This document shows positions 21,001 to 31,600 of a stretch of 64,000 bases of DNA, piece by piece. The translations under genes and the position numbers were made by a program. Numbering within the stretch: position 1 is the stretch's first letter; each line of letters opens with the position of its first letter. Source of the stretch: Actinokineospora inagensis DSM 44258 (GTDB lineage: Bacteria > Actinomycetota > Actinomycetes > Mycobacteriales > Pseudonocardiaceae). The stretch covers positions 1-64,000 of the forward strand of contig NZ_AXWW01000034.1 in assembly GCF_000482865.1 (NCBI RefSeq), written 5' to 3'. Under the pieces are notes generated by a model. The model was not told the DNA's origin, ran no database searches, and saw only the letters and a program-made list of their open reading frames with translations.

Positions 21001-22544
21001 GCCTCACCGTCTCCGGCGTCGCCGCCACCGAGCCGACCGTCCACACGGCACTCAAGGTCATCCGGACCGTGGACGCCCCACTCTGGTGCCTCACTCGCGG
21101 CGCCGTCACGCCCGCCCGTGACCCGCTCCAAGCCGCCGTCTGGGGTTTCGGCCAGGTCGCCGCGATCGAGCAACCCCGGCGCTGGGGCGGTCTCATCGAC
21201 CTCCCCGAGCACGTCGACCCCGACCAGCTTCGCGCCGCCCTGTCCACACGCGACCAACTTTCCCTGCGCCCCAACGGCATCCTCGCCCGCAGGCTGACCC
21301 GAACCCTTCCGGTTCCTGTCCGGACCTGGACCCCCACAGACACCGTCCTGATCACCGGCGGTACCGGCGCGCTCGGCGGCCACGTCGCCCGCTGGCTGGC
21401 AGACCGAGGCGCCCCGCACCTGCTGCTGATCAGCCGCACCGGCCCCGTCGGAGCCGATGCGCTGGCCACCGACCTGGAGCGACGCGGCAGCAAGGTCACC
21501 ATTGCCGCCTGCGACGTCACCGACCGCGCCGCCCTGGCTACCCTGCTGGCCGAACACGAGGTCAGCGCCGCCTTCCACACCGCAGGCACCGTGGACGACG
21601 GCGTCATCGGCACCCTCACCCAGGACCGGTTCGACTCCGTCTGGCGAGCCAAGGCCGCCGCCGCGTACCTGGACGAACTGCTGCCCGACGCGCACCTCGT
21701 GCTGTTCAGCTCGTTCGCCGGGGTCGTCGGCAACCCCGGCCAGGCCAACTACGCCGCCGCCAACGCCTACCTGGACGCCCTCGCCGAACACCGCCGCGCC
21801 CAGGGCCGTCCCGCTACCGCGATCGCCTGGGGCCCCTGGGCCGGTGCCGGTCTCGGCGCGGACCGGGCCGCCGCCGAGCACCAGCACCGCGCAGGCGTCA
21901 CCGCGCTCGACCCGGCCCAGGCCATCGCCGCCCTCGCCACCGCACTCGACGCCGATCTGACCACCGCCTCGGTCGCCGCCATCGACTGGCCCCGGTTCGC
22001 CCAAGGCAGGCCAAGTGTCCTGTTCGGACAGATCCTGCCGCCCGAGCCGGTGGTGGTGCCGGACCTGCGGGCCGCGCTCGCCGATTCCCCGGTCGCCGAG
22101 CGCGGCCCGCTCCTGCTCGACCTGGTCACCGCCCGTGCCGCCGCCGCCATCGGGCACGCCGCGAGCGAGCGGCTGGACCCGCGCCGCCCGTTCCGCGACC
22201 TCGGTTTCGACTCGCTGACCGCCGTCGAGCTGCGCAACCAGCTCGACGCCGCCACCGGTCTCGCCCTGCCCACCGGCGTCGTCTTCGACCACCCCACACC
22301 CGAGGCCCTGGCGGCGCACCTGCTCGACCAGCTCACCGAGGCCCCGTCCGCCGACACCGAGCTGGACCGGCTGGAAGCCGCGCTCGCCGAGCTGTCGCCC
22401 ACGGAGACCGACACCGTCACCGTCCGCCTGCGCGGTCTGCTCGCCCGCCTGGAAGGCACCCAGGCGCCTGCCGATGACCTGGCGGACGCGTCCGCCGACG
22501 AGCTGTTGGACCTGATCACCAAAGAGTTCGGCACGTCCGGATGA
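6069..22544 (+). CDS. Type I modular PKS 1: loading module and modules 1-3
   Basis: This 5491-residue polyketide synthase carries KSQ-AT-ACP / KS-AT-DH-KR-ACP / KS-AT-KR-ACP / KS-AT-KR-ACP plus a C-terminal docking helix. It makes the starter and the first three extensions of the chain on cytosolic megasynthase dimers. I choose ATG 6069 because GAGG (6060-6063) lies 5 bases upstream and the KS homology begins at once ([13 protein letters not shown]). GTG 6021 in the same frame lacks such a site. The C terminus ends with [10 protein letters not shown], a class 1-type docking motif, matched by the N terminus of PKS2 19 bases downstream. The dehydratase of module 1 carries an in-frame low-complexity insertion of about 337 residues. 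Product passed on: a chain with ethyl end, one alkene and two hydroxyl-bearing or keto positions. No in-frame TTA codon was found by eye. Confidence 0.95.
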   Translation: MSHVRAEAIAVVGYSCRFPGAADTGAYWNSLRDGIDATTAVPADRWRLPEVPRGGFLAAVDRFDAAFFGISPREAAAMDPQQRLALELAWEALEDARMVPKALRGSRTGVFVGAMWDDYTTLLRQDGAVDRHTLTGTHRSIIANRISYLFGLRGPSLAVDAGQSSSLVSVHLACGSLRRGEVDMALAGGVSLNLVEESTVSALRFGGLSPDGRCFTFDARANGFARGEGGGLVVLKPLQAAIDDGDRVHAVILGSAVNNDGGGASLTAPSRYAQEDVLRAAHEGINPDDIGYVELHGTGTPLGDPIEAAALGAAIGKARGKPLPVGSVKTNIGHLEGAAGIAGLIKAALVVENGLIPPSLNFETPNPRIPLDELNLLVQTELAPLAGPGIAGVSAFGMGGTNCHVVLGSIARKSPEIRSDRTTIALVSGKTRAALRAQARRLLAVDAAPQDIAHSLATTRTGHDHRAAIVADTSADLKAGLESVAAGLPTAGVAEGTLIEGKIAFLFSGQGSQWSGMAVELLDTDPVFAAAITDCADALAPHVDWSLVDVLRAGDYSRVDVVQPALFAVMVSLAAVWRSLGVIPDAVAGHSQGEIAAACVAGALSLADAAKVVALRAKAIVALAGQGGMLSVPAPVADVRTWLVDWPTLSVAAVNGPAAVVVAGDPVALDGFAASLDVDAKRIPVDYASHSAYVEAIRDDIHSTLRGIQPRTGDIPFLSTVTGEWIDTTELDADYWYRNLRGTVEFATATTKLAKSRFRFFVECTPHPVLSAAVRDTLTQSEVDGVVVGSLRRDEGRQRLLGNAAELFAHGVDLLLPSGNTVDLPTYAFQRERHWRPGNPDVEQAAEHDDSLRGALQANPDSSVVLDLVLAHTAVVGGFSGAVDPGLTFKDLGFESLTAVELRDRLAVAVDLRLPTTLLFDHPTPLAVAGYLRDHLLGTAPTRRRTITASEEPVAIVAMACRFPGGIDSPEALWQLVSTGGEALTAPPTDRGWDLDGLPERGGFLTDAAGFDADLFGVSPREALAMDPQQRHLLEVTWEAVERLGVDPDALRGSRTGVFVGAMAQDYGPRMHEATGDTAGYLLTGNTGSVASGRIAYTFGFEGPALTVDTACSSGLVALHLAARSLRAGECDLAFAGGVTIMSTPGIFAEFARQGGLSRDGRCKAFGAGADGTGWSEGVAVLAVRRLSDAVRDGDKVLAVVRGSAVNSDGASNGLTAPNGPAQQRVIQDALATAGLQPSDVDAVEGHGTGTTLGDPIEAGALLATYGHGRAEPLWLGSVKSNIGHTQAAAGLAGVIKLVLALRHGSLPATLHADTPSPHIDWDTGAISLLTNAQPWPRGDRPRRAGVSSFGISGTNAHAIIEEPPTQTWPEASANGFPVLLSARSTAALRAQAARLLTVDVLPGALAQALATTRTALPHRAAIQPDDLTAGLADLAAGRDSAQVRTGTATPAKLAFLFTGQGSQRPGMGQDLRRFPAFAAAFDEIRERLPFSDTDIDQTAHAQAGLFAIEVALFRLLESWGVRPDVLVGHSIGEIAAAHVAGILSLDDACTLVAARGRLMQSLPPGGAMLAVEAVEVAALPDGVDLAAVNGENAFVVSGDSAAIGRLEGRLRAEGKRSKRLIVSHAFHSHHMDPILADLTRVVSELTFHPPRIPIIPTSSGDPATPDYWVRQAREPVRFAPAIATLPGSVFLELGPDAVLSALVDNGIPLLRTGRESVSNALSALWTTGVHLDWHSVHNGPRIHVDLPTYPFHHTRFWPTPTTPTTAGLTTTDHPLLSAAIPLDNGIVLTGQISLATHPWLADHAIRGTVILPGTAFIDLALHAGAHIGLPTIADLTLTAPLILPLTGSVRLRVTVTGSSITIHSHTNHKWTPHATGTLTTPRPGATPPPPGGPHPSRGASPRPVYRDGEINRGEAGELWAAERHVDNSASGTPEPVTSPEPITRPVAWSESATLSDSVIPSEPVTSPESVAPPEPAVSSQPVASPELVVPPEVVALSEPVALSEPAAWPESVVLPEPLTSPQPATPPQPAASAEPVVASPEFATQPRPGAILPPPGGPHPSRGASPRPVYREREINRGEAGELWAAGQGVDNSVSGKPESVTSPEPVAPPELVVMSEPVALPESVAWPESVVLPESVTAPQPATPPQPVASPEFATQPRPGAILPPPGGPHPSRGASPRPVYRDGEINRGGAGELWTTGRNVDNLTPAEPEPVGPPELTPADYADLAALGFDYGPAFQGLREVGDQRARVELDGPQIAVLDSVLHALGPALNRDGIPLLPFAWSGVTRHSAATSLDVRLVRRGPDEYAIYASDPQGAPVLTVDSLTLRPAKLRDTGVVYVLDWQPAPATNPVGESVRVEISGGSLVERAHAATRSTLDVVQRHLSEGAGKLVIATTNALSTSDEKTDPAAAAVWGLVRSAQTENPGRFILLDGEIPTVIPDADEIAVRGGRTFTPQRVQVSADGQMNWGDTVLITGGAGGLGTLVAQHLTSAGVRVIRVGRRGGDGVVQCDVTDREALAALFDEYPITAVIHAAGTLDDAPVHTLDPDRLSAAIRAKVEGAVHLDDLTRDRPLTEFVLFSSIAGTLGTAGQAAYAAANAFLDGLAARRRAEGRPARSIAWGLWAEGMGTTADKTRFVDLGGTLTAAQGLDLLDHAPDRAHAIAVATPLRTPRTTAPAPPRDLDELVRAQVAAVLGHGSGDRIDPTRTFKDLGFDSLTGVDLRNRITAATGLALPATVVFSYPTPAALVDHLRAEVVPTTKTATVTTDDPIAIVAMACRYPGGVDSPESLWAMVAEGRDGITEFPTARGWDLAGLYHPDPEQPGTTYTRHGGFLHDAHLFDAEFFGISPREALAMDPQQRVLLELSWETFERAGIDPTGLRGSRTGVFAGVMYHDYATGSVPSDVEGYLATGGAGSVVSGRLAYTYGFEGPAVTVDTACSSSLVALHWAAKALRSGECDLALVGGVTVMSTPTVFVDFSRQRGLAPDGRCKSFAAAADGTSWAEGAGVLLVERLSDAQRNGHKVLAVVRGTAVNSDGASNGLTAPNGRAQEQVIRSALADAGLNTSDVDAVEAHGTGTALGDPIEASALLATYGRDRAEPLWLGSFKSNVGHTQAAAGVGGIIKMVQAMRYGILPATLHVDTPSPHVDWSSGSVSLLTESRPWSRSDRPRRAGVSSFGISGTNAHAVLEEAPANMPEPTRAAPVEVPLLLSAVTAEALPAQAARLTEVVAERLDIAVSLVDRPVLSHRAVVFGNGLQDLAADQISPAVVKGTVTPAKLAFLFSGQGSQRSGMGRELHVFPVFAIAFDEIRDRLPFDDDAIDQTVHAQAGLFALEVALFRLLESWGINPDVLIGHSIGEIAAAHVAGIFSLDDACTLVAARGRLMQELPPGGAMLAIEACHIDLPDGVDLAAVNSENSLVVSGDSAAIDRLQEAAQGRVKRLNVSHAFHSHLMDPMLPAFAEIVAGLTFHEPRIPLSPTATGNPATAEYWVNQVRDTVRFAAAVPADHRYLELGPDAVLSGLVGGIPLLRKAHPEPETALRALATLHVNGTPVDWRAVLQPWGGTRVDLPTYAFQREPFWIAPTRSDPADDRFWAAVEQEDVATVAATLRLSGPALTEVLPALATWRRSRTELSKVESWRYRIAWRPVDVKPAKMSGTWLVLGPDPAGVADALTALGATVHHDPDREADGIISTGSLDEALHLVQTRRTRVWCVTTDAETDPDQAAIWGFGLVAALEHPDRWGGLIDIPEPLTERSAGRLATILAGQESQIRLVPAGALVRRLERATPRHAEPWQPTGPVLITGGTGALGGHVARSVAGEGVCLVLTSRRGIDAPGAAELVTELTGLGAEVAVVACDVADRDAVARLLAEHPVTAVFHAAGTVDDGVIESLAPERFAALHRAKVESARNLDELAGDLDAFVVFSSLAGVIGNPGQANYAAANAALDAVAARRRAQGKPAVAIAWGPWAESGMAAGVADRLQRAGLVPMPPASALTGLTLDEPHTVVADIAWSRFPARSPLLADFLDDTPDPVDVADLADLVRTQAAATLGRPGTIAADRNFRDLGFDSLTALEFRNALAQRVGVALPPSLVFDHPTPAAVADYLRELLAPTAKTTATAERATVDDDVVIVGMACRFPGGVRTPEDLWRLVSSGTDAIGGLPPDRGWDLTGAPDFARVGGFLDDVAGFDADLFGISPREALAMDPQQRLLLETTWEVFQRAGLDPTGLKGARVGVFAGTNGQDYASLVTGEGLDGHVAIGSAAAVLSGRVAYAFGLEGPALTVDTACSSSLVSLHLAVRALRGGECDMALASGVTVMSTPTAFVEFGHQNGLASDGRCKAFAASADGTGWGEGIGVLLLMRNADAVAAGHRVLAVVRGTAVNQDGASNGLTAPNGPAQQRVIRAALADARLELSDVDVIEAHGTGTALGDPIEAQALLATYGRDRTRPLWLGSVKSNIGHTQAAAGVAGVIKLVEAMRHGALPRTLHADIPTPHVDWSGAMRVLTEDQPWTGPRRAAVSAFGIGGTNAHAILEHVTPEPVPVETSAPTAWVLSAHSTAALHTRAANLAAVDLPIAAVARTLARTDPRLPHRAVVVASNQDEFRERLSTITGTTVTTKRVFLFTGQGSQYADMGRGLYNAFPVFADAFDAVRLRVDFDETEIDQTGNAQPALFALEVALFSLLESFGIVPDVLIGHSIGELAAAHVSGILNLDDACALVKARAGLMQQLPPGGAMLAVESDHEDLPDGVDLAAVNGPNSLVVSGDSTAIDQFREDMVARGRRVKRLTVSHAFHSHLMDPMLAEFAQVAASITYRQPSIPLIPTATGDPTTPDYWVAQVRDTVRFADAVAQISDAHYLELGPDGVLSAMVPNAAPTLRRDHNDHTTLLAAIGHDYTHGGTPQWTKILGDGPTVTLPVYPFQHRRFWPKTKVGDWWYGIDWTPVTPQPALAGTWLLIDPTDDVTQAFTGVTTIVRSSADDLTGLTVSGVAATEPTVHTALKVIRTVDAPLWCLTRGAVTPARDPLQAAVWGFGQVAAIEQPRRWGGLIDLPEHVDPDQLRAALSTRDQLSLRPNGILARRLTRTLPVPVRTWTPTDTVLITGGTGALGGHVARWLADRGAPHLLLISRTGPVGADALATDLERRGSKVTIAACDVTDRAALATLLAEHEVSAAFHTAGTVDDGVIGTLTQDRFDSVWRAKAAAAYLDELLPDAHLVLFSSFAGVVGNPGQANYAAANAYLDALAEHRRAQGRPATAIAWGPWAGAGLGADRAAAEHQHRAGVTALDPAQAIAALATALDADLTTASVAAIDWPRFAQGRPSVLFGQILPPEPVVVPDLRAALADSPVAERGPLLLDLVTARAAAAIGHAASERLDPRRPFRDLGFDSLTAVELRNQLDAATGLALPTGVVFDHPTPEALAAHLLDQLTEAPSADTELDRLEAALAELSPTETDTVTVRLRGLLARLEGTQAPADDLADASADELLDLITKEFGTSG
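6087..8870 (+). other. Loading module: KSQ - AT(methylmalonyl) - ACP
   Basis: The ketosynthase (about 6087-7290) has Gln163 in place of the active cysteine (VDAGQSSS). This is the hallmark of KSQ domains that only decarboxylate. AT (about 7569-8480) has GHSQGE with Ser591 and YASH at 687-690, the methylmalonyl signature. ACP (about 8655-8868) carries Ser896 in LGFESL, with Glu where extension ACPs have Asp. Inference: the module loads methylmalonyl and releases propionyl-ACP as the starter. It is the only non-malonyl AT in the window. Confidence 0.93.
11741..11855 (+). repeat. Dispersed element, copy A (in DH1)
   Basis: The copy begins at the GGGCGGCCCC run and ends just after TGTGGATAA (11843-11851), the complement of TTATCCACA. 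It is translated in frame as a Gly/Pro/Arg segment starting [19 protein letters not shown]. It is nearly identical to copies B and C over about 100 bases. Confidence 0.85.
11871..12194 (+). repeat. 18-bp tandem array 1 (hexapeptide V-x-x-P-E-P)
   Basis: About 18 imperfect 18-base units encode a six-residue period such as [24 protein letters not shown] and AAWPES. The last third is closely echoed in array 2, showing duplication of larger blocks as well as single units. Confidence 0.8.
12236..12350 (+). repeat. Dispersed element, copy B (in DH1)
   Basis: This is the second direct copy, 495 bases after copy A. It contains TGTGGATAA at 12338-12346. It differs from A by a few substitutions (for example GAACGC for GATGGC near 12288). 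Confidence 0.85.
12366..12530 (+). repeat. 18-bp tandem array 2 (hexapeptide V-x-x-P-E-P)
   Basis: About nine imperfect 18-base units lie between copies B and C of the element. Their order (MSEP, LPES, WPES, LPES, PQP, PQP) parallels the end of array 1. Confidence 0.8.
12572..12686 (+). repeat. Dispersed element, copy C (in DH1)
   Basis: This is the third direct copy, 336 bases after copy B, with TGTGGATAA at 12674-12682. Its 3' part has drifted more than A and B. It is followed at once by the second half of the dehydratase. Confidence 0.85.
14365..18370 (+). other. Module 2: KS-AT(malonyl)-KR(B)-ACP
   Basis: KS (14365-15640) has Cys2939. AT (15895-16790) has Ser3355 and HAFH from His3445. 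After AT a short helical segment ([17 protein letters not shown], about 16840-16960) is the dimerisation element typical of modules without DH. KR (17455-18000) has TGGTGALG, a VDD motif (B-type), SSLAG and [10 protein letters not shown] carries Ser4067. Predicted output: a D-configured beta-hydroxyl. Confidence 0.93.
18430..22325 (+). other. Module 3: KS-AT(malonyl)-KR(B)-ACP
   Basis: KS (18430-19665) has Cys4285 and the FAGTNGQDY signature shared with KS4, KS7 and KS10. AT (19912-20830) has Ser4694 and HAFH from His4787. KR (21340-21890) has [11 protein letters not shown] (B-type) and [10 protein letters not shown] carries Ser5382. Output: a second D-configured hydroxyl. Confidence 0.93.
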
Positions 22545-22650
22545 GGCCGGGGAGTCACTGACCATGGCGGATGAGCAGAAGCTGCTCGACAACCTCCGGT
22601 TCGTCACCGGCGAGTTGCGCACCGCGCGCCGACGGCTGCGGGAGATCGAC
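22350..22650 (+). other. Docking pair PKS1 C terminus / PKS2 N terminus
   Basis: PKS1 ends with a helical Leu/Glu-rich tail ([16 protein letters not shown], then [10 protein letters not shown]). PKS2 begins MADEQKLLDNLRFVTGELR followed by a basic coiled coil. These match the classical class 1 docking partners and fix the order PKS1 to PKS2. The intergenic gap is 19 bases and carries GGGGAG (22549-22554) as ribosome site. Confidence 0.85.
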
Positions 22651-25600
22651 GAGCGGGCCGCCGAGCCGGTCGCGATCGTGGCGATGAGCTGCCGGTTCCC
22701 CGGCGGCGTCGGCAGCCCGGAGGACCTGTGGGAGCTGGTCATCGCTGGCCGGGACGCGATTGGTCCGTTCCCGGCCGATCGTGGCTGGGACCTCGACGCG
22801 CTGTTCGACCCCGATCCGGACACCGTCGGCACCAGCTACGGCCGCACCGGCGGTTTCCTCGACGGCGCCGCCGAGTTCGACGCGGGCCTGTTCGAGATCT
22901 CCCCGCGCGAGGCCACCGCCATGGACCCGCAGCAGCGCCTGTTGCTGCAGGCCTGCTGGGAGGCGTTCGAACGCGCGGGCATCGACCCGACTTCGCTGCG
23001 CGGTGACCGGATCGGCGTGTTCGCGGGCACCAATGGCCAGGACTACGCGAGCGTCATCGCCGCCGATCCCGAGGCGGCAGAGGGGTATCTGGCGACCGGC
23101 AGCGCGGCCAGTGTCCTTTCCGGACGGATCGCGTACACGTTCGGCCTGGAGGGTCCGGCGGTCACCGTCGACACGGCGTGTTCCAGCAGTCTCGTCGCGC
23201 TGCACCTGGCCATCCACGCGCTGAAGGCGGGCGAGTGCCGGATGGCGCTGGTCGGCGGCGTCACCGTCATGTCGACCCCGGCGGCGTTCATCGAGTTCAG
23301 CCGCCAGCGGGCGTTGGCCCCGGACGGTCGGTGCAAGGCGTTCGGCGCGGGCGCGGACGGCACCGGTTGGGGTGAGGGCGTCGGCGTCCTCGTCGTCGAG
23401 AAGCTGTCCGACGCGCTGGCCGCCGGTCACCAGGTGCTGGCGGTGGTGCGGGGGAGCGCGGTAAACCAGGACGGCGCCTCGAATGGGTTGACCGCGCCGA
23501 ACGGACCCGCGCAGCAGCGGGTGATTCGGGCCGCGCTGGCCGCCGCCGGACTGTCACCGTCCGATGTGGACATGGTGGAGGCGCACGGGACCGGGACCAG
23601 GCTCGGCGACCCCATCGAGGCCGACGCTCTGCTGGCCACCTACGGCGGGGACCGCGCCGAACCGCTGTGGCTGGGCTCGGTGAAGTCCAACATCGGCCAC
23701 ACCCAGGCGGCGGCCGGGGTCGCGGGCGTCATCAAGGCGGTCATGGCGTTGCGGCACGGCGTCCTGCCCGCCACCCTGCACGCCGACCAGCCCACGCCGC
23801 ACGTCAACTGGGGCACCGGGTCCGTCTCCCTGCTGACTGCTAACCGACCGTGGCCCACTGTGGACAGACCGCGACGGGCGGCTGTGTCTTCATTCGGCGT
23901 GAGCGGCACCAACGCGCACATGATTCTTGAACAGGCACCAGAAGTCGAACTACTTGCGGTCGCGGTGGCCGCCGGACCGGTGCCGTTGCTGCTGTCGGGG
24001 CGAACCGACGAGGCGTTGCGGGCGCAGGCGGCGGCGCTGCGGATATCCGCGCACGGACTGTTGGACACGGCGTATTCGCTGGCCACGACCCGGGCGACGC
24101 TCGCCAACCGGGCCGTGGTGATCACCCGGGACGCGGCCGAGGCGGATGCCGCGCTCGCCGGGATCGCGGCAGGCACGCCGACCGGCGTTGAGCTGGGGGT
24201 CGGGACAGCGGGGAAGCTCGGGTTCCTGTTCACCGGGCAGGGCTCGCAGCGGGCCGGGATGGGCGCCGGGCTGCGGTCGTTCGAGGTGTTCGCGACCGCG
24301 TTCGACGAGGTCACCGCACGGGTGCCGTTCACCGACGCCGAGATCGACCAGACCGGGAACGCCCAGGTCGCGCTGTTCGCCCTGCAGGTCGCGCTGTTCC
24401 GGCTGCTGGAGTCGACCGGGGTGCGGCCGGACCTGCTGGTCGGCCACTCCATCGGCGAGCTCGCCGCCGCCCACGTCGCCGGAATCCTCTCGCTGGACGA
24501 CGCCTGCACCCTGGTCGCCGCCCGCGCGCGGTTGATGCAGGCCCTGCCGGTCGGCGGATCGATGCTGGCGGTCGAGGCCGACGAGCACGAGATCCCGGAC
24601 GGGATCGACCTGGCGGCGGTCAACGGGGACCGCGCGCTGGTCGTCTCCGGAGACAGCGGTCAGGTCGAACGGTTCCGGCTTCGGATGGTCGAACTGGGAC
24701 GCCGGGTCAAGCAACTCGTTGTGTCGCATGCGTTCCACTCGCGACTGATGGAACCGGTGCTCGACGAGTTCGCCGCCGTCGCCCGGACCCTGACCTACCG
24801 CCGACCTCGCGTGACCATGCTGACCACCGCGTCCGGCGATCCGGCGACCCCCGACTACTGGGTCCGGCAGGTTCGCGAGACGGTCCGCTTCGGCGCGGCC
24901 GCCGCCGAGGCCCGCGACCGGGGAGCCGGCCGCTTCCTGGAACTCGGCCCCGATGGCGTGCTGAGCGCCCTCGTCGGTGACGACGCGGTGCCGCTGCTGA
25001 GGTCCGGCCGAGACGACGACGAGACCTTCCTGCGCGCGTTGGCCCGGGTGCACACCCTCGGCGCCCGAGTCGACTGGGCGACCCTGCTGCCCGGCGGCCG
25101 ACGCGTTGACCTGCCGACTTACCCGTTCGAACGCCGCCGGTACTGGCCGCGTCCCTCCGCCCGCGCGGACCTCACCGCCGCCGGTCTCGGCTCCGCGAAC
25201 CACCCGCTGCTCGGCGCCGCCGTCTACCTGGCGGACGGCGGGGTGGTCCTCACCGGTCGACTCTCGCCCACCACGCACGAGTGGATCACCGAACACCGGG
25301 TTCTCGGGGAAGTCTTGGTGCCGGGGACGGCGTTCGTCGAACTGGCCCTGCACGCTGGCGAGCAGGTCGGACTACCGGTGCTCGACGAGCTGACCATCGC
25401 GGCGCCGCTGCCGTTGGCCGGTGCCGTGCGAATCCAGGTCAGCGTCACCGCGGACGGCTCGGTGGCGATCCAGTCCAGTGTGGATGGATCGACCTGGGTC
25501 CGGCACGCCGAGGGGCGAGTTGTCCACACGGCCGCCGAACCGGCCACGTTGTCGTGGCCGCCCTCCGGTGAATCCGTTGACCTGGATGGCTTCTACGCCA

Positions 25601-28600
25601 CTGCGGCTGATGGCGGCTTCCAGTACGGGCCGCTGTTCCAAGGACTTCGAGCCGCGTGGCAGGGTGACACCCTCGTCGGCGAGATCGAGCTGCCCGAGTC
25701 CGCGCACCGCGAGGCCGCCAGGTTCGGCCTGCACCCGGCCCTGCTCGACGCTGCCCTGCACCCGACCGGTCTGGTCAGCGCCGGTATGCCGTTCGCCTGG
25801 TCCGGGGTGACCTTGCACGCCACCGGCGCCACCCGGCTCCGAGTCGCGGTCACGCCCCTGGGCAACGACACCTACGCGCTCGCCGCCACCGATCCCACCG
25901 GCGCCCCGGTGATCACCGCCGACCGGTTGAGCCTGCGCAAACCCACCGCAGGCCAACGAGACGAAGACCTGTTCGCGCTCGACTGGGTCGAACTGTCTCT
26001 TTCCGACGGTCCGACTGGGGCGGTCGTGTGGCAGGTCCCATCCGGCGATGTCGACTCGGTGGTGGTCGAGGCGCTGGCGCGGGTCCAGGCGTGGCTGGCG
26101 GATGAGCGGTCGACGTTGGTGGTGGTCACCCGGCGTGCGGTGGCTGCCGTGCCGGGGGATGAGGTGGTCGATGTCGCGGGTGCGGCGGTCGGTGGTCTCG
26201 TCCGGTCCGCGCAGTCCGAACACCCTGGCCGGTTCATCCTGCTGGATGTCGACCGCGAGCCGTCCGAGCAGGTCATCGCCGGTGTGGTCGGCCTCGACGA
26301 ACCCTGGCTCGCGCTGCGCGGCGGTGCGGTGTTCGCGCCCCGACTGGCCCGAGCGACGGGCAACCTCGTCGTGCCCGATGGCCAGTGGCGGCTGGAACCG
26401 GGCGGCGATTCGCTCGACGACCTCCACCTCGCCCCCGTGCCCGTCGCCGAGATCGGGTCGGGGCAGGTGCGGGTGTCGGTCCGCGCGACCGGGGTCAACT
26501 TCCGCGACGTGCTCATCGCGCTGGGGGAGTACCCCGAGGTCGCGCTGCTCGGCTCCGAGGGCGCGGGCGTGGTCACCGAGGTCGGGCCGGGTGTCGACCT
26601 CGTGCCGGGCGACCGGGTGTTCGGGCTGTTCGCGGGTGGGTTCAGCCCGTCGGTGGTGGTCGACCGGCGGCTGGTGGCGAAGCTGCCCGCGCGCTGGTCG
26701 TTCGCGGAGGCCGCGACCGTGCCGATGGCCTTCCTGACCGCGTACTACGGGCTGGTCGACCTGGCTGATCTGCGCGCCGGTGAGCGGGTGCTGGTCCACG
26801 CCGCCGCCGGTGGGGTCGGCATGGCCGCCGTCCAGGTCGCCCGCCACCTCGGCGCCGACGTGTACGGCACCGCCAGTCCTGCCAAGTGGTCGGCGACCGG
26901 GCTGGCCGACGACCACTTGGCGTCCTCCCGGGACCTGGCGTTCGCGGACGAGTTCCCGCGGGTCGACGTCGTGCTGAACGCCTTGGCGGGCGAGTTCGTC
27001 GACGCTTCCGCCGGTCTGTTGACCGAGGGCGGCCGGTTCATCGAGATGGGCAAGGCGGACCTGCGGACCGGCATTCCCGGCTACCGTGCGTTCGACCTGG
27101 GCGAGGCGGGTCCCGACCGGTTGCAGCAGGTGCTGGTCGAGGTGCTGGACCTGTTCGACCGGGGCGTGTTCACGCTGCTTCCGTGGCGGGCGTGGGACGT
27201 GCGGGAGGCCCGGTCGGTGTTCCGTTTCGTCGGTCAGGGCAAGCACATCGGCAAGAACGTGCTGACCGTGCCTGCACCGGTTGATCCACAAGGGACGGTC
27301 CTGGTCACCGGCGGCACCGGCGTGCTGGGGCAGGTCATCGCCCGGCACCTGATCGCCGAGTACGGGATCCGCGAGGTTGTCCTCACCAACCGGCGCGGTG
27401 GCGCGGTCGACCTGCGCGGGGCGAGGGTCGTCGCCTGCGACATGTCCGATTCGGACAGTGTGGCTGCGCTGATCGCGAGTATCCCGGACTTGACCGGTGT
27501 GGTCCACGCGGCCGGTGTCGCGGACGACGGCGTGCTGGACGCGCTGACGTCGGAACGGATGACCTCGGTCTTGGCGCCGAAGGCCGGTGGCGCGCTGCTG
27601 TTGGACGAGTTGGTCGGCGACATCCCCCTGTTCGTCCTGTACTCGTCGGCGTCCTCGGTCTTCGGGTCACCCGGCCAGGCCAACTACGCCGCAGCCAACG
27701 CGGTGCTCGACGCGGTCGCGACCCGCAGGCGGGCGCGTGGACTGGCGGCCACCTCGCTGTCGTGGGGGTTGTGGGCGACGGCCAGCGCGATCTCCGGGTC
27801 CCTGGACACCGTCGACCTCGCCCGCGCGACCCGGGTCGGTCCCGCCTTGACCGAAGCCGAGGGGCTGGCCCTCTTCGACGCGGCTTTGCGCGCTGGACAG
27901 GCCCACCTCATTCCAGTCCGGTACGACGCGGCGACCGCGCGCAAGCTCAACCCGACGCCTGCGTTGCTACGCGGCCTCATCCAGTCCCGGCGGGCGGCGA
28001 AGACGGGCTCAGCAGAGCACCTGCGCACGCTGGGGCCGGCCGATCTGACTCGCGCGTTGCTCGGCATCGTCCGCGCCGAGATCACCACCGTCCTCGGCCA
28101 CACCTCGACCGATATCGCGCGCCCGTTCAAGGAAATGGGCTTCGACTCGCTGACCGCCGTCGAATTCCGCAACCGGCTCAACACCGCGACCGGCCTTCGA
28201 CTGCCCGCCACCGCGATTTTCGACTACCCGACCCCCACCGCGCTCGTCGAGCACCTGATCACCCTGTTCGGGCGGCCAGTCGAACGGAAACGGGTTGAGA
28301 CGCGGGTCGCCGGGCCGGAGCCGATCGCCATCGTCGGCATGAGTTGCCGATTCCCCGGTGGGGTCTTGTCGCCGGAAGACCTGTGGGACCTGGTTTCCGA
28401 AGGCCGCGAAGGAATCGGGCCTTTCCCCACCGATCGCGGTTGGGACCTCAAGGCGCTCTACAACCCGGACCCCGATGTCGTCGGCACCACTTACGCCAAG
28501 GCAGGTGGGTTTCTCGACGATGTCGCCGGGTTCGACGCCCGGCTGTTCGGGATCTCCCCGCGTGAAGCCACCATCATGGACCCGCAACAGCGGTTGCTGC

Positions 28601-31600
28601 TGGAGGCCACCTGGGAGGTTTTCGAAGACGCGGGCATCGACCCGGCTGCTCTCCGCGGTTCGCAAACCGGAGTCTTCGTCGGGGTCGCGCATTCCGGATA
28701 CGGTGTGGGGGCCCGACTTCCGGAGGGTGTGGAAGGGCATTTCCTGACCGGCAGTTCCACCAGCGTCGCCTCGGGTCGGTTGGCTTACACGTTCGGGCTG
28801 GAAGGTCCGGCGATCACGGTCGACACCGCGTGTTCCAGCAGCCTGGTCGCCCTGCACCTGGCCACCCAGGCCCTGCGCAACGGCGAATGCTCGATGGCGG
28901 TGGTGGGCGGCGTCACGGTCATGGTCGGTCCGGGGATCTTCACCGAGTTCTCCCGGCAGCGCGGTTTGTCGGTCGACGGCCGGTGCAAGTCGTTCTCCGC
29001 CGAGGCGGACGGGACTGGCTGGTCCGAGGGCGTTGGCGTTCTCCTGGTCGAGCGGTTGTCGGACGCCATTGCTCGTGGGCATCAGGTTTTGGCTGTGGTG
29101 CGGGGTTCGGCGGTCAACCAGGATGGTGCGTCGAATGGGTTGACGGCGCCGAATGGGCCTTCGCAGCAGCGGGTGATTCGGGCCGCTCTGGACTCGGCGG
29201 GGCTTTCGGCTGGCGATGTGGACGCGGTTGAGGCGCATGGGACCGGAACGGTTCTCGGTGACCCGATCGAAGCCCAGGCGCTTGTGGCGACCTATGGGCA
29301 GGGCAGGGGCGAGCCGTTGTGGCTGGGGTCGTTGAAGTCCAACATCGGTCATGCCCAGGCTGCGGCCGGTGTTGCGGGGATCATCAAGATGGTTCAGGCG
29401 TTGCGCCACTCGACCTTGCCGCGAACACTGCACGCCGGTACGCCCTCACCGCATGTGGAATGGGAATCCGGCGCGGTCGAGTTGTTGACGGAGTCGCGGC
29501 CGTGGATTCGTGGGGATCGGCCTCGACGATTCGGTGTGTCGTCGTTCGGGGTGAGCGGGACCAATGTGCACACCATCATCGAGGAAGCACCGGCGTCCGC
29601 CGAAATCGCCGCCGTGGCCGACCGGCCGGTGCCGATCGTCCTCTCCGCCCACTCGCCGCAAGCGCTTGCCGAACGGCGTGACCAGCTCAAGACCCTCGAT
29701 CTGGCGCCGGCGGAACTGGCCAACGAGCTGGCCGTCCGAGCCCGCCACCCGCACCGCTTGGGGTTCGTGGCGTCCACTCGCGCCGAGGTGCTCGCGGGCC
29801 TGACCGAGGCCGTTCCCGAGACCGTGGGCGGCGAGCTCGCGTTCCTGTTCACCGGACAGGGCTCGCAACGGGCTGGAATGGGCGCCGGGCTGCGCGGGTT
29901 TCCCGCGTTCGCCGCCGTCCACGACGACCTCCGCGCCCGCCTGGCCTGGTCCGATGACGAGATCGACCAGACCGGGAACGCCCAACTCGCCCTGTTCGCC
30001 TTCGAGGTCGCTCTGTTCCGGCTGGTGGAGTCTTGGGACGTGCGTCCGGATGTCCTCATCGGACACTCCGTTGGCGAACTCGCCGCCGCGCACGTCGCGG
30101 GCATCCTGTCCCTGGACGACGCCTGCACCCTCGTGGCCGCGCGCGCTCGGCTCATGCAGGCCCTGCCTCCGGGTGGCGCGATGCTCGCCATCGAGGCCGA
30201 CGAGTCCGAGATCCCGGACACGGTCGACATCGCCGCCATCAACGGTCCCCGCGCTCTCACCATCTCCGGTGACAGCGCCGCTGTTGCCGCCGTTCGCGCT
30301 CTCTTCCCCGACCGCCGCGCCAAGTCGCTGACGGTGTCCCACGCGTTCCACTCGCGACTGATGGACCCGATGCTGACCGAGTTCGCCGAGGTCGCGGGCG
30401 CGCTCACGTACCACCAGCCGGTGATCCGCCTCGTGCCCACGTCGACCGGCGACCCGGCGACCCCCGAGTACTGGGTCGACCAGGTCCGCTCCACCGTGCG
30501 CTTCGCCGCCGCCGTCACCGAGGCCGCCGCCCACACCCACCTCGAACTCGGCCCGGCCCCCGCGCTGACCCCGTTCGCCCCGCACACCTTCCCCACCCAC
30601 GATGACGTCACGACCCTGCTGACCGCCGTCACCGCCGCCCATACCCGCGGTGCGTCCCTCGACATCCGCGCGCTGACCACCCCTACCCGCCGCGTCACAC
30701 TTCCCGCATATCCCTTCCAGCACAAGCACTTCTGGCTGGACGTTGCTGCCCCAGCCCTCCCGGCTTACCGTGTCACGTGGACTCCGATCACTCCGTCGGT
30801 TGTCCCGAACACGTGGTTGGTGCCCGCTCGTCTGGCTCCGGTCCTCGCCGACGCGGGGCTGACGATCACGACCGACCGCGACGCTGCCACTGCCGCCCTG
30901 GTCGAGGCGACAGCGGCTGACCTGCCCGCCGTGCTCCGCGAGACCACGGTGCCGGTCTGGGTGATCACGCGGGCCGCCCAGGTGGCCGCGCTGGGTCGGG
31001 TCGCCGCTCTGGAACTGGGTCCGCGTTGGGGAGGTGTGGTCGAACTGGCGGGGGAGCTGGACGAGTCCACCGCTCGCCAGGTGGTCACCGCGCTCGGCGG
31101 CCGCGAGGACCAGGTCCGCGTCACCTCGACCGGTGTGGAGGCGCGGCGGCTTACCGAGGTCCACCAGAAGCCCACTGAGTGGCGGCCGGAGGGCACGGTT
31201 CTCATCACCGGTGGTACCGGCGCGCTGGGCGGCCACGTCGCTCGCCATCTCGCCGCCAAAGGCGTTCGGCTGGTGCTCGCCAGCCGGAGTGGCCGGGCCG
31301 CCGCGCCGGAGCTGACCGACATCGCCGAGGTCGTGGCCTGCGACGTGTCCGACCGGGGTCAGCTCGAAGCGCTGTTGGCCGCGCACCCGGTGACCGCCGT
31401 CGTGCACGCGGCGGGTCGGACCGACGAGACGCCGTTGACCGACCTCACGCCGGACGTCTTCGCCGAGGTCCTGCGGCCGAAGGCGGACACCGCCCAACTC
31501 CTGCACGAACTCGCCCCCCAGGCGCACCTGATCTTCTTCTCCTCGATCGCCGCCGTGTGGGGTGGCGCGAACCAGGCCGCCTACGCCGCCGCCAACGCCG